From Pseudomonadota bacterium (GTDB taxonomy: Bacteria > Pseudomonadota > Alphaproteobacteria > Rhodospirillales > Magnetospirillaceae): a stretch of DNA of 32,166 nt. Each line of letters starts with the position of its first letter. The stretch's first letter is position 1. The position numbers and the translations under genes were made by a program. Below are positions 24,098-31,982 of the stretch, piece after piece. The notes under the pieces were generated by a model, which was given only the letters and a program-made list of their open reading frames with translations, had not been told where the DNA came from and ran no database searches. Where the stretch lies: contig JAJXUO010000035.1 in NCBI GenBank assembly GCA_021782815.1, positions 1 through 32,166 on the forward strand, given 5' to 3'.

Positions 24098-24519
24098 GGT
24101 GCCGCCTTTCGTTCGGGATGCGCGGCAACGCGGCGCAGCAGCCCCAGGGTGAGCGGCTTGGTGAGATAATCATCGACGCCGAGACGCACCAGATCGCGGA
24201 ACAGGCTGGTATCGCCGCGGCTGGCCACCACCACCACCGAGACATCGGCGGTGCAGGCCTCGGCCAGACAGATCAGATCGGCCAGGGGATCGGCCGAGGC
24301 CGAGACGTCCACCATCAGCCGGTGGGGCGGCCGGTCCAGGGCCTTCAAAGCGGCCACGGCGTCGGCAAGACCGCCCTGGCGCACCAGGGCATGGGTCAGC
24401 CGCCGCTCGGCCACATAGCGGGCCACCACGGCGGCGCTGTCGGGATCGGACAGAAAGGCCATGAACTCCACCGGCGGAGCGGAGGGGGCGGCTTCGGACA
24501 GGGTCTCCATCGACGGCAT
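24091..24519 (-). CDS. Stand-alone TadZ-type receiver domain protein (duplicate of CpaE N-terminus)
   Basis: This 142-residue protein aligns throughout with the first 135 residues of CpaE: EFMAFLSDPDSAAVV, THALVRQGG, LDRPPHRLMVDVSASADPL, and DDYLTKPLTLGLLRRV each have a counterpart at the same position. It has no ATPase domain. The presumed phosphoacceptor-position Asp (MVDVS) and the Lys of TKPLT are kept. The start is uncertain: ATG at 24519, just after the cpaD stop, is used here, but a GTG at 24564 (overlapping cpaD) gives a Pro-rich extension. The end overlaps the cpaE start. It may dimerise with CpaE or tune its placement; that is inference. Confidence 0.75.
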   Translation of the reverse strand: MPSMETLSEAAPSAPPVEFMAFLSDPDSAAVVARYVAERRLTHALVRQGGLADAVAALKALDRPPHRLMVDVSASADPLADLICLAEACTADVSVVVVASRGDTSLFRDLVRLGVDDYLTKPLTLGLLRRVAAHPERKAAPC

Positions 24520-24535
24520 GACGGCGGGTTCCGGT

Positions 24536-25180
24536 TCAGTTGGAAGGAGAGGACGAGGAGACACCCGCGGTGGTGGAGGTCTTCAGCAGCGGCGTCACCT
24601 TGCCGTTCTGATAGCGCTCCACCCCGGCCGCCGTCACCGCGCCGTCGGGTCCGGCCAGGCTGCGGCCGCTTTCCAGATCGGCGGGATCGGCCACCATGGC
24701 CGCCAGATTGGCGTAGGTGGCGCAGCCGAACGACATGCGGGGCCGCACCGCGGCGTCCTCGGCCTCGGACGGCGTGACCAGGGCGGCGCAATCGGGCGCG
24801 GTGGCGGTCAGGTGATAGACCATCACCACGCTGCCCGCCGCGCCCGAGGGCTGGGCCGACAGGGCGGCGATACCGGGCGCGATGCCCAGCCGCGCCAGGG
24901 CGCGGCGCAGAGTGGCATCGTCCGGCACGGTGGTCCCCGCCGGCAGGCGCAGGCGCACCCGCACCCCGGCGCCGCCATCGGCGGCCAGCGCCGCCTCCAC
25001 CCGCACCCGCTCCAGCGGGGTGGGGGCCAGGAGATCGGCGACGGGCACCGCCGCCTTGCCCACCACGGCAAGATGGATCACCGAGGAATCCGGCAGGGCG
25101 TCATATTCGGGCCGGGGCACGCAGCCCGCCAGCAGGGGCAGCGCCAGAACCAGCAGGGCGTGGGGTACGCGGCGGATCAT
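24536..25180 (-). CDS. cpaD: Tad pilus lipoprotein CpaD
   Basis: This is a 214-residue lipoprotein with signal LLVLALPLLAGC, lipidated Cys20. The C-terminal part contains FGCATYANLAAMVADPADLESGR, the hallmark of the CpaD family. CpaD is a pilotin-like outer-membrane lipoprotein that works with the CpaC secretin. The tail (KTSTTAGVSSSSPSN) is a Ser/Thr-rich, probably flexible end. Start ATG 25180 has GGGAGG 6 bases upstream and lies 11 bases after the cpaC stop. Confidence 0.9.
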   Translation of the reverse strand: MIRRVPHALLVLALPLLAGCVPRPEYDALPDSSVIHLAVVGKAAVPVADLLAPTPLERVRVEAALAADGGAGVRVRLRLPAGTTVPDDATLRRALARLGIAPGIAALSAQPSGAAGSVVMVYHLTATAPDCAALVTPSEAEDAAVRPRMSFGCATYANLAAMVADPADLESGRSLAGPDGAVTAAGVERYQNGKVTPLLKTSTTAGVSSSSPSN

Positions 25181-25191
25181 CGGGGCCTCCC

Positions 25192-26592
25192 TCAATAGAC
25201 GAAACCGGCCGACCCCATCAGACGCGGGGAATCCGGCGCCATGGGATCGAGGCCAAGCTGTTTTTGCACGATATGCTCCACGTCGCTGGCCGGCCGCAGG
25301 CTTTGCAGCGGCGTATGCAGGGCCTGGGCGTCGGTGGGGCGGACGATGTAGGCGGTGACGATGATCACCAGTTCGCTCTTGTTGTTCTGATAGTTCTTCG
25401 ACGAGAACAGCTTGCCCAGCACCGGCAGGCTGGCCAGACCGGGGAAGCGCGACACCGCCTCGGTCATGTTCTCCTGCAACAGGCCGCCGATGGCGAAACT
25501 CTGGCCGCTGGCCAGTTCCACCGTGGTCTGGGCCCGGCGCACCGACAGACCGGGAATGGTGGTGCCGTTCAGGGTGATGTCGTAGTCGGTGTCGAGCTGG
25601 CTGACCTCGGGGCGCACCAGCACGCTGATGTGGTCGTGCGACAGCACGGTGGGGGTGAAATCCAGGGCGACGCCGAAGGATTTGAACTCCACGGTGATGG
25701 CGTTGATGGCGCTGCTGCTGCTTTGCGCCACCGGAATGGGAAACTCGCCGCCGGCCAGGAAGCTGGCGGTCTGCCCCGACAGGGCGGTGAGGTTGGGTTC
25801 GGCCAGAATGGAGATCAGCCCCTCGGAATCCAGGGCGTCCAGCATGGTCTGCACCGAATAATTTTTGCTGGCATAGCCGCCCAGCATGGACCAGGCGTTG
25901 GTGGAGCTGAGCACATATTGCCCGGTGCCGCTGCTGGTGGTGTAGAAGTCGCGGCCGCTGAAAATACCCGAAACCAGATGGCCGGGCTCCATCAGCGCCG
26001 CCCAGTTGAAGCCGAACTGCTGATTGATATCGCGCGACACCTCGGCCACCCGCACCCGCAGCTGCACCTGATTGGAGCGCGGCACCGTCACGTCGTTGAT
26101 CAGCTTCTCGCCCTTGGACAGCAGCGGCGTCAGGGTGGCGGCCACGGCGGCCACCTCCTCGGCGCTGTCCACCGTGCCCTTGACCATCAGGGAACCCGGC
26201 GCCGAGGTCAGCTCGAACTGATCCGAGGGAAAGCGCTGGCGCAACAGGCTGTTCATTTCCGCCAGATTGTGGCGCACCACCACGGTGCGGCGCAAAATGG
26301 TCTGATTGTCGGCATCGATGGCGAACAGGGTGGTGGTGCCCGCCGTCTTGCCCAGTACGAAGATGGCCCCCGACGACGGCACCTGAATATCGGCCACATC
26401 GGGATTGGCGATGAACACGCTGGCCGCGGGCAGCGACAGCCGCACCATCGCCCCCTCGCCGATGGCCAGATGCAAGGCCCCTCCATCCCCTTCCGCCGCC
26501 CAGGCCCCCATGGGGATCAGCGCGCAAACCAGCAGAACAGCCAGAACCCAAAGGCCCCTCATCCAGGCCCGGTTTTCATCGATCTCACACAT
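25192..26592 (-). CDS. cpaC: Tad pilus outer-membrane secretin CpaC (RcpA)
   Basis: This is a 466-residue protein with a signal peptide (WVLAVLLVCALIPMGAWA, cleavage near residue 33), an N-terminal pilus-formation domain (LSLPAASVFIANPDVADIQV, GTTTLFAIDAD), a BON-like domain around 125-155 (VKGTVDSAEEVAAV) and a secretin core (about 230-430) with SEGLISILAEPNLTALSG and the signature VPVLGKLF...NKSELVIIVTAYIVRP style ending. It forms the outer-membrane channel for the pilus. Start 26592 has AAGGA 7 bases upstream; a second ATG at 26562 would remove ten polar residues. Its ribosome binding site lies only a few bases from the end of R2 array 2, so the array is directly in its leader. Confidence 0.95.
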   Translation of the reverse strand: MCEIDENRAWMRGLWVLAVLLVCALIPMGAWAAEGDGGALHLAIGEGAMVRLSLPAASVFIANPDVADIQVPSSGAIFVLGKTAGTTTLFAIDADNQTILRRTVVVRHNLAEMNSLLRQRFPSDQFELTSAPGSLMVKGTVDSAEEVAAVAATLTPLLSKGEKLINDVTVPRSNQVQLRVRVAEVSRDINQQFGFNWAALMEPGHLVSGIFSGRDFYTTSSGTGQYVLSSTNAWSMLGGYASKNYSVQTMLDALDSEGLISILAEPNLTALSGQTASFLAGGEFPIPVAQSSSSAINAITVEFKSFGVALDFTPTVLSHDHISVLVRPEVSQLDTDYDITLNGTTIPGLSVRRAQTTVELASGQSFAIGGLLQENMTEAVSRFPGLASLPVLGKLFSSKNYQNNKSELVIIVTAYIVRPTDAQALHTPLQSLRPASDVEHIVQKQLGLDPMAPDSPRLMGSAGFVY

Positions 26593-26607
26593 GTGGCATC
26601 CTTATTA

Positions 26608-27184
26608 TATGTCCCTCAGGCGCCGGGCGCTGGCGTGCCGCCAGCTTGGCTTGTCCTCACTTGCCCTCCGATGCCCCAAAGGGCATCTCCGGCCGCTCCG
26701 GCGCGCGAGAAAGCGCTAGTCAGCCGCATGCGCGGCTTCCAAAGTTATGTCCACTCAAGCGCCGGGCGCTGGCGTGCCGCCAGCTTGGCTGTCCTCACTT
26801 GCCCTCCGATGCCCCAAAGGGCATCTCCGGCCGCTCCGGCGCGCGAGAAAGCGCTAGTCAGCCGCATAAAGCGGCTTCCAAATTTATGTCCCTCAGGCGC
26901 CGGGCGCTGGCGTGCCGCCAGCTTGGCTTGTCCTCACTTGCCCTCCGATGCCCCAAAGGGCATCTCCGGCCGCTCCGGCGCGCTCAACGCGCTAGTCAGC
27001 CGCATAAAGCGGCTTCCAAATTTATGTCCCTCAGGCGCCGGGCGCTGGCGTGCCGCCAGCTTGGCTTGTCCTCGCTTATGCCTGCGCTTTCGCTCCGGCA
27101 ACGCTCCGGCGCGCGAGAAAGCGCTAGTCAGCCGCATAAAGCGGCTTCTAAAGCTATGTCCCTCAGGCGCCGGGCGGCGGGCTT
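26608..27184 (+). repeat. R2 modular palindromic repeat array 2 (four full units plus a head fragment)
   Basis: Units begin (tatgtcc...) at 26608, 26746, 26885, 27023 and 27155, giving periods of 138, 139, 138 and 132 bases; the fifth is only a head. Each unit has a head hairpin gctggc/gccagc, a middle (units 1-3: gatgccc-caaa-gggcatc; unit 4: the tgcctgcgctttcgctccgg type also seen in array 1), the block gctccggcgcg, a gcgc stem with loop gagaaa or tcaac, and a tail hairpin gccgc/gcggc. Loop and module choices vary between units while stems still pair. It fills most of the 612-base gap between cpaB and cpaC, on the transcribed operon. There are no spacers and no gene. Confidence 0.93.
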
Positions 27185-27204
27185 GGGCGAGAGGGGTTTT
27201 TCGA

Positions 27205-28095
27205 TCATTGCGGCACGGCCTCGCTGGTGCCGCTGTCGCGGTGTTGGCCGCCGTGGAAGACCTGGGGCAGGGTCGGGGCGCTGGGGCGCGGCTCCTCGCG
27301 CGGGGCGGTCTCGTCCTCGTCGGCCAGGCTGCGCACGGCGGCGGAAACGTCGCGGCCCCACACCGGCACATCGGCCGCCGCCGGCGGGGCGGCGGTATCG
27401 GGCCGGGCCGTGGCCAGGCTGCGCAGGGCCAGCGACAATTGCCCCAGGCGGGTGGCCACCGCCACCTTCTCGCCGTCGTGCGGATCCACCTCCAGGGTCA
27501 CGGTGCGGGCCCGGCTGGCATGCCCGCCGTTCCGCCCTTCATCGTCGCCGGTGCGGAACTGCGAGCCCACGGCGATCACCCGCACCCCGCTCAAGATGGT
27601 CTCGCTGGCCACCTTCGGCGGAGCGCCTGTGGTCTCGCTGATGCGTTGGGTAAGCAGCAGATCCACATGGTCGCCGGGCAGGATCAGACCGGCATTGCCG
27701 GTAACGTCGTCGATGGCCACCGACACCGCGCGCATGCCCGGCGCCAGGGCCGCCGCCAGAAAGCCGGGATCATCGGGAAAGACCACGTCCTTCTCCGCCA
27801 TGGGCGCTCCGGCGGCCACGGCATGGCGCACAACCGCCCCCAACATCTGTTTGGCATGGGCGTCGCCCTTGACGATCTCGCCCTTGACCACGGCGTCGGC
27901 GGCGATCTCACGCCAGGCCAGATCGCCGGCGGTGATCAGCCGCCCGGCCGGCAGGGCGGTGGCCGCCACCTCGATCTCGGCCTTGACGATGCGCGGCGGC
28001 CGGGTGGTGGTGACGAACAGCCAGCGCAGCAGCAGGGCGAACACCCCGGCCAGCACCAGAATGGCGAGAAGACGCGGCAAGGAGGCTTTGCTCAT
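27205..28095 (-). CDS. cpaB: Tad pilus assembly protein CpaB (RcpC)
   Basis: This is a 296-residue protein with one N-terminal membrane helix (LLAILVLAGVFALLLRWLFV) and a periplasmic SAF domain (about 42-105: VAATALPAGRLITAGDLAWREI, VVRHAVAAGAPM), then the RcpC-type domain with MRAVSVAIDDVTGNAGLILPGDHVDLL and VTLEVDPHDGEKVAVATRLGQLSLALR. The C-terminal 60 residues are Pro-, Ala- and acidic-rich and probably disordered. The family is thought to link the secretin to the cell wall. Its start directly follows the peptidase stop. Confidence 0.92.
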   Translation of the reverse strand: MSKASLPRLLAILVLAGVFALLLRWLFVTTTRPPRIVKAEIEVAATALPAGRLITAGDLAWREIAADAVVKGEIVKGDAHAKQMLGAVVRHAVAAGAPMAEKDVVFPDDPGFLAAALAPGMRAVSVAIDDVTGNAGLILPGDHVDLLLTQRISETTGAPPKVASETILSGVRVIAVGSQFRTGDDEGRNGGHASRARTVTLEVDPHDGEKVAVATRLGQLSLALRSLATARPDTAAPPAAADVPVWGRDVSAAVRSLADEDETAPREEPRPSAPTLPQVFHGGQHRDSGTSEAVPQ

Positions 28096-28590
28096 TCAGA
28101 CGGATCCTTCGGGCAGGGCCGCCAGCACGGCCACGATGCCGCCCGCCGCCAGGGCGATGCCGTAGGGCACGCCGCGGTCGAGCGAGAGGGGCGAAAGCAG
28201 GCGGCGGGCGAGAGTGGGCAGCGGCAGCGTCAAGATCTGGCGGGCGGCCAGCCCCAGCAGCGCCACGGCCCAACCGGCCAGACCGATGAGGAGGAGAACC
28301 GCCAGGGCATGGCCGCCCCCGGCCCACAGGAACACCGGCGCCGTCAGCTTGACATCGCCGCCGCCGATCCAGCCCAGACGCCAGAACAGCAGCATGGCGG
28401 CGAAGGCCGCACCCGCCGCCTCCACATGCCCGAGCGCGGCCCCCCAGCCGCTATGCCTCAGCATGGCAAATCCCCCCCACAACACCAGCAGCCCCACGAC
28501 CGGCCCATGGTCGATGCGGCGCCACAGAAGATCGCCGGCGGCGGCGGCCACGAACAGCGCCACCGCCGCGAGCGCCAGAAAGGTGCTCAC
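28096..28590 (-). CDS. cpaA: Tad prepilin peptidase CpaA (TadV)
   Basis: This is a 164-residue polytopic membrane protein of the A24 aspartic peptidase family. The two catalytic aspartates are Asp20 (AAGDLLWRRI) and Asp79 in GGGDVKL. VPYGIALAAGG near the C-terminus is the other conserved block. It lacks the N-terminal methyltransferase domain of PilD, as is normal for TadV/CpaA. It should cleave the Flp pilin and the TadE-like pseudopilins after the Gly at their processing sites. It lies eight bases downstream of flp. Confidence 0.93.
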   Translation of the reverse strand: MSTFLALAAVALFVAAAAGDLLWRRIDHGPVVGLLVLWGGFAMLRHSGWGAALGHVEAAGAAFAAMLLFWRLGWIGGGDVKLTAPVFLWAGGGHALAVLLLIGLAGWAVALLGLAARQILTLPLPTLARRLLSPLSLDRGVPYGIALAAGGIVAVLAALPEGSV

Positions 28591-28598
28591 CGGACGTT

Positions 28599-28793
28599 TT
28601 ATCCGGGGAATTTGACCCCGGTCAGGGCCGTCCCGACGTTGGTGAACAAGGTGCTGATCGTCTGCATGAATCCCTGGCTGTCCGAAGTGCCGATAATCGT
28701 CGTGAGCCCCACGATCACCAATCCGGCCAGCACCGCGTATTCCATGGCGCTGATCCCGCGCTTATCGCGCAATAAAGTAAGAACAGTGGTCAT
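28599..28793 (-). CDS. flp: Flp/Fap-type major pilin
   Basis: This 64-residue prepilin has the short basic leader MTTVLTLLRDKRG, which should be cut after Gly13, giving a mature N-terminus ISAMEYAVLAG with the Glu5-Tyr6 pair that defines Flp pilins, then a hydrophobic helix (VLAGLVIVGLTTIIG). The 51-residue mature pilin polymerises into the Flp fibre. The ATG at 28793 is chosen because AGGAG lies 6 bases upstream and it yields the canonical leader, although the frame is open further upstream. It is the first gene of the leftward Tad operon. Confidence 0.95.
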   Translation of the reverse strand: MTTVLTLLRDKRGISAMEYAVLAGLVIVGLTTIIGTSDSQGFMQTISTLFTNVGTALTGVKFPG

Positions 28794-29216
28794 CGCAAAC
28801 TCCTCATGTCGTGCCGTGGCGGCAAGATGTTTTCCAAGACGACACAAGTAATCATCCGGAAAATGCGCCAGATGTTGTTTACCATGACCGAGCCTGCCGG
28901 CGCCCACAATACACCTATGAGATGTATGGTTATTCCAAAGCGCATATGCCCTGCCGCCATAAATAGTTCACATTTCATATAAAAACGCGGATAAATTTTT
29001 TACAGTTCCTCCAGAAGTTGCCATAACCATCTCATTTATAAAGGCTTCCTCAGAATATAAGGCCCTTCTCATAAAGGGGCGGAAAGTCCAATATGCCATG
29101 CGGCCTATTTGGCGCGGGGAAAGGCTTGAGATAGACTTTACCCCCAGCGCCTCCCGGAAAGACTTAGGATTTGTTTCGCGAATATTTCTTCAGACCGGAA
29201 GAAAGGAGAAATCGCG
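28794..29216. promoter_or_regulatory. Divergent regulatory region between flp and tadE
   Basis: A 423-base gap, distinctly AT-richer than the rest of the window, holds the promoters for the leftward pilin operon and the rightward tadE operon. A cluster of similar short sequences, TATAAAGGC (29037-29045), TATAAGGC (29056-29063) and CATAAAGGGGC (29070-29080), may be a repeated binding site, but the spacing is irregular. The ribosome binding site for tadE (AAGGAG) is at 29203-29208. I saw no convincing -35/-10 or -24/-12 promoter and no gene. Confidence 0.5.
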
Positions 29217-29852
29217 GTGCCCAAACGCACAGGAACGCCAGAACAATCACAGGGCGATATATATTCAGCGCACATAACTGAAAAAGTGTTTTTCCATCAT
29301 GACCGCCGCGGCGTGACCGCGCTGGAGTTCGCCCTGATCGCCGTTCCGTTGTTGCTGATGCTTTTCGGGATTCTCCAGGTGGGCTTTTACTTGAAAAGCC
29401 GTAACGATCTTGATCTCGTCACCAGCGCCGCCGCCCGCCAGATCATGGTGGGATCGGTGCAAAGCCAGTATGCGGCGCTGACCGCCGACCAGTTCAAGGC
29501 GGCGTATCTCTGCCCCAATCTGCCCAGCACCTTCAGCTGCGACCAACTGGTGGTGAACGCCACCATGTTCGACGAAGCCGACACCGCCGGCGCCGGGTTC
29601 TACACCTTCGTCGGCGGCAGCCCGCCCACGGTGCAGGTGCAAACCAGCGAACAGACCTTCTGCCTGGGCAATGGCGGCAATTACGTTTATCTGCAGGTGG
29701 CCTATCCGCTGTCGGCCCTGTCCTCGGCCTTCGGCGCCAGCGCTCTTTTAGGCGGGCTTTCCAGCAGTGGCTGGCTGGCGTCCTCGGCGGCCTTCAAGAA
29801 CGAGCCCTTCTCGGATTCCCAGTACATCATCCCGACGGGATGCACATCATGA
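29217..29852 (+). CDS. tadE: TadE-like minor pilin (pseudopilin)
   Basis: This 211-residue protein starts at GTG 29217, with AAGGAG 8 bases upstream. After an unusually long 32-residue leader, the sequence RRGVTALEFALIAVPLLLML matches TadE: cleavage is expected after Gly32, giving Val-Thr-Ala-Leu-Glu with Glu at +5, then a membrane helix. The rest is a periplasmic domain containing three or four Cys (YLCPN, FSCDQ, FCLGN, GCTS) likely to pair as disulfides. TadE proteins are processed by the prepilin peptidase and help pilus assembly or stability. The stop overlaps the next start (ATGA). Confidence 0.88.
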   Translation: MPKRTGTPEQSQGDIYSAHITEKVFFHHDRRGVTALEFALIAVPLLLMLFGILQVGFYLKSRNDLDLVTSAAARQIMVGSVQSQYAALTADQFKAAYLCPNLPSTFSCDQLVVNATMFDEADTAGAGFYTFVGGSPPTVQVQTSEQTFCLGNGGNYVYLQVAYPLSALSSAFGASALLGGLSSSGWLASSAAFKNEPFSDSQYIIPTGCTS

Positions 29853-30502
29853 GAGGCCCCTGGCCGGATCGCGCCGGCAGCGTGGCGGTGGAATTCGCCA
29901 TTGTCGTCCCCATGCTGGCCTTGCTGCTCGCCGGCCTCTATCAGGCCTGGATGCTGACCGTGGTCAACCGCGAGCTGGACGCCGTCCCCGCCTCCATCGC
30001 CCAGATGCTGACCCAGACCACCACCGGCGCGGTCAACGACGACGATCTCGCCTTCACCGCCTCCTCCGCCATGGTGCTGTTTCCCACCGTCTTGAGCGAC
30101 GCCGCCAGCAAGGGGCTGAGCTGGTCCGACGATATCGGCATCACCATCAGCAGCGTGGTGTTCAGCCAGCAGGCCAACGGCGCCTATCAGGCCGAGGTGG
30201 CCTGGAGCCGCGGCACCAGCAAGCGCCCTTGCGGCACTCCCTTGACCGGCGCCGCCGACACCGCCACCCCCAGCCCCACCACCCTGCCGCAGGATTTGTT
30301 CGGCGTGGGCTCCCTCATCGTGGTGGATGTGGTCTTCACCTATAGCCCGAGCTTCCTGCCCACGACCTTCATGCCCCAGAGCACCTATACCTTCAAGAAA
30401 TCGGTCTATCTGCAGCCCCGCTATATCGCCGCCCCCAGCTATATCACCCACAGCGCCAAAGATGCCGATGGGGCCACCACCCTTTGCCCGGGATACGATT
30501 AA
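29849..30502 (+). CDS. Second TadE/TadF-like minor pilin
   Basis: This is a 217-residue protein whose short leader (MRGPWPDRAG) precedes SVAVEFAIVVPMLALLLAGLY, a TadE-type processing site: cut after Gly10, Glu at mature position 5, then a membrane helix. The remaining periplasmic part is Thr/Ser-rich, with Cys residues at KRPCGT and TTLCPG. By position between TadE and TadG it takes the place of TadF, but sequence alone does not separate TadE from TadF here. The start overlaps the tadE stop (ATGA); an ATG three codons upstream (29840) is possible. Confidence 0.8.
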   Translation: MRGPWPDRAGSVAVEFAIVVPMLALLLAGLYQAWMLTVVNRELDAVPASIAQMLTQTTTGAVNDDDLAFTASSAMVLFPTVLSDAASKGLSWSDDIGITISSVVFSQQANGAYQAEVAWSRGTSKRPCGTPLTGAADTATPSPTTLPQDLFGVGSLIVVDVVFTYSPSFLPTTFMPQSTYTFKKSVYLQPRYIAAPSYITHSAKDADGATTLCPGYD

Positions 30503-30506
30503 CGCC

Positions 30507-31982
30507 ATGACGCCGCTTGCCCGCATCCGCGCCTTCCTGCACGATCGTTCCGGCATCTCCGCCCTGACGGTGGCCCTGATGATCCTGCCCATTCTCGGCT
30601 TTTTCGGTCTGGCCGTCGATTACGGCAATGTTCTGGCCGCGCGCCAGCAGTTGAACACCGCCGCCGACGCCGCCAGCCTGCAAGCCATCAACACCGCCCG
30701 CGCCGAGATTCTGGCCAATCCCAATCAGGACAGCGCCACCACCCAGTCCGACGCCCAGGCGGCGGGGGTCAAGGCCTTCAACGCCAATGCCGGTGCCGCC
30801 GCCGCCGATATCACCGGTTCGGGGCCGCAAGTATCCCTCGACATTACCGATCCCAACGCCCTGACCCTGACCCTGACCGCCACCGCCGCCTATACCGCCA
30901 GTGCCAGCACCCTGCTGGCCCAACTGTTCGGCGCCCAAAGCCTCAGCTTTTCCGGCTCGTCGCAATCCTCGGCCACCATGGCCAATTATGTCGGCTATTA
31001 CCTGCTGGTGGATATGTCCGGCTCCATGGGCACGCCGTCCACCCTCACCGGACAGGCGGCGCTGGCCACCCTGAACAATGTAGACATGCACGGCAGTTAT
31101 CCGCAGGGCTGCCTGTTCGCCTGCCATTTCTCCGGCTATGACGGCTACACCATGTCGCGCACCAACAGCCGCAACCTCTACGCCCCGCAGGTCAGCGGCG
31201 ATTATTGCCCCTCGCCCAGCCAGAGCAACTGCATCCAGCTGCGCATCGACGCCGTGACCACCGCCCTGCAGGCCTTCACCACCAGCGCCCAGGCAGCGGA
31301 GAACTACGCCGACCAGATCGCCGTGGGGCTTTATCCCTTCATCGTCAACCTCGATCAGTACTATCCCACCGCCAACAGCGGCAGCACCGTTTCCACCGAT
31401 CTTGACGCCGTCAGCAGCCAGGCCGCTTGCCTGCCCGCCCTGCTGGACAATGGCGGCGTGAAAAACAGCGCGTCCAGCAGCTGTCCCAATTCGGTTTCGG
31501 CCAATGTCGCCATGAGCGCGGGCGGCACCCATATCAACAATGCCCTCAATCAGCTTTACGCCCTGATTCCCACCCCCATCGGCGACGGCTCCAGCGAGAG
31601 CAAACGCAAGCCGGTGGTGTTCCTCATCACCGACGGCGCCGAGGATGATCAGACCTATTCATACGGCACCTGGCGCGGCAGCAACCACGCCACCACCCTG
31701 ACGAAGAGTTACTGCCAGCAGCTGACCGATGCCGGGGTGCTGCTCTACATCCTCTACATCCCCTACATCACCATCCAGTCGCAGTACTACAACGCGACCT
31801 TCAGCGGTGGTGAAGACGCTTACGCCAACGCCAACATCCCCTACATCCCGCCCAGCCTGCAGGGCTGCGTCACCTCGCAGAGCAATTACTTCGTGGCCGA
31901 CGCCTACAATCCCCAATCCATCACCGACCAGATCCAGGCCATGTTCGCCCAGTCGCTGCAGGCCACCCGGCTGGTGCATTGA
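30507..31982 (+). CDS. tadG: TadG-like protein with von Willebrand factor A domain
   Basis: This is a 491-residue protein. Its N-terminus HDRSGISALTVALMILPILG (12-31) and DYGNVLAARQQLNTAADAASL match TadG/pilus-assembly (Flp-type) N-termini, but the mature position 5 after Gly16 is Thr rather than Glu. From about 160 it is a vWA domain with a complete MIDAS: Asp169-x-Ser171-x-Ser173 (VDMSGSMG), Thr341 (GGTHINN) and Asp376 (LITDGAED). Between the first and second metal motifs is a long insertion with several Cys pairs (GCLFAC, DYC, NCIQ). This suggests an extracellular metal-dependent adhesin on the pilus or cell surface. Starts four bases after the previous stop. Confidence 0.87.
   Translation: MTPLARIRAFLHDRSGISALTVALMILPILGFFGLAVDYGNVLAARQQLNTAADAASLQAINTARAEILANPNQDSATTQSDAQAAGVKAFNANAGAAAADITGSGPQVSLDITDPNALTLTLTATAAYTASASTLLAQLFGAQSLSFSGSSQSSATMANYVGYYLLVDMSGSMGTPSTLTGQAALATLNNVDMHGSYPQGCLFACHFSGYDGYTMSRTNSRNLYAPQVSGDYCPSPSQSNCIQLRIDAVTTALQAFTTSAQAAENYADQIAVGLYPFIVNLDQYYPTANSGSTVSTDLDAVSSQAACLPALLDNGGVKNSASSSCPNSVSANVAMSAGGTHINNALNQLYALIPTPIGDGSSESKRKPVVFLITDGAEDDQTYSYGTWRGSNHATTLTKSYCQQLTDAGVLLYILYIPYITIQSQYYNATFSGGEDAYANANIPYIPPSLQGCVTSQSNYFVADAYNPQSITDQIQAMFAQSLQATRLVH

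Noticed and set aside
24091-24519. Frameshifted or broken first half of cpaE
   Set aside because: cpaE itself is complete with its own receiver domain, and this gene has its own stop overlapping the cpaE start, so it is a duplicate rather than a fragment.
26604-26609. TATAAT on the - strand just before cpaC as a -10 promoter box
   Set aside because: It ends 11 bases from the cpaC ATG, so a transcript from it would start within or past the ribosome binding site; it partly consists of the R2 unit start.
26608-27184. CRISPR array
   Set aside because: The units are 132-139 bases long, adjoin head to tail without unique spacers, vary internally in modules, and no cas gene is nearby.
25264-28851. 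A very long open frame (over 1,100 codons) on the + strand across the Tad genes and R2 array
   Set aside because: It is antisense to well-identified Tad genes and has the His/Gln/Gly-rich composition of a shadow frame in GC-rich DNA.
29108-29130. Sigma54 promoter before tadE
   Set aside because: TGGCGCG...GGCTTG looks similar, but the GG-to-GC spacing is 11 rather than 10 and the element core does not match.
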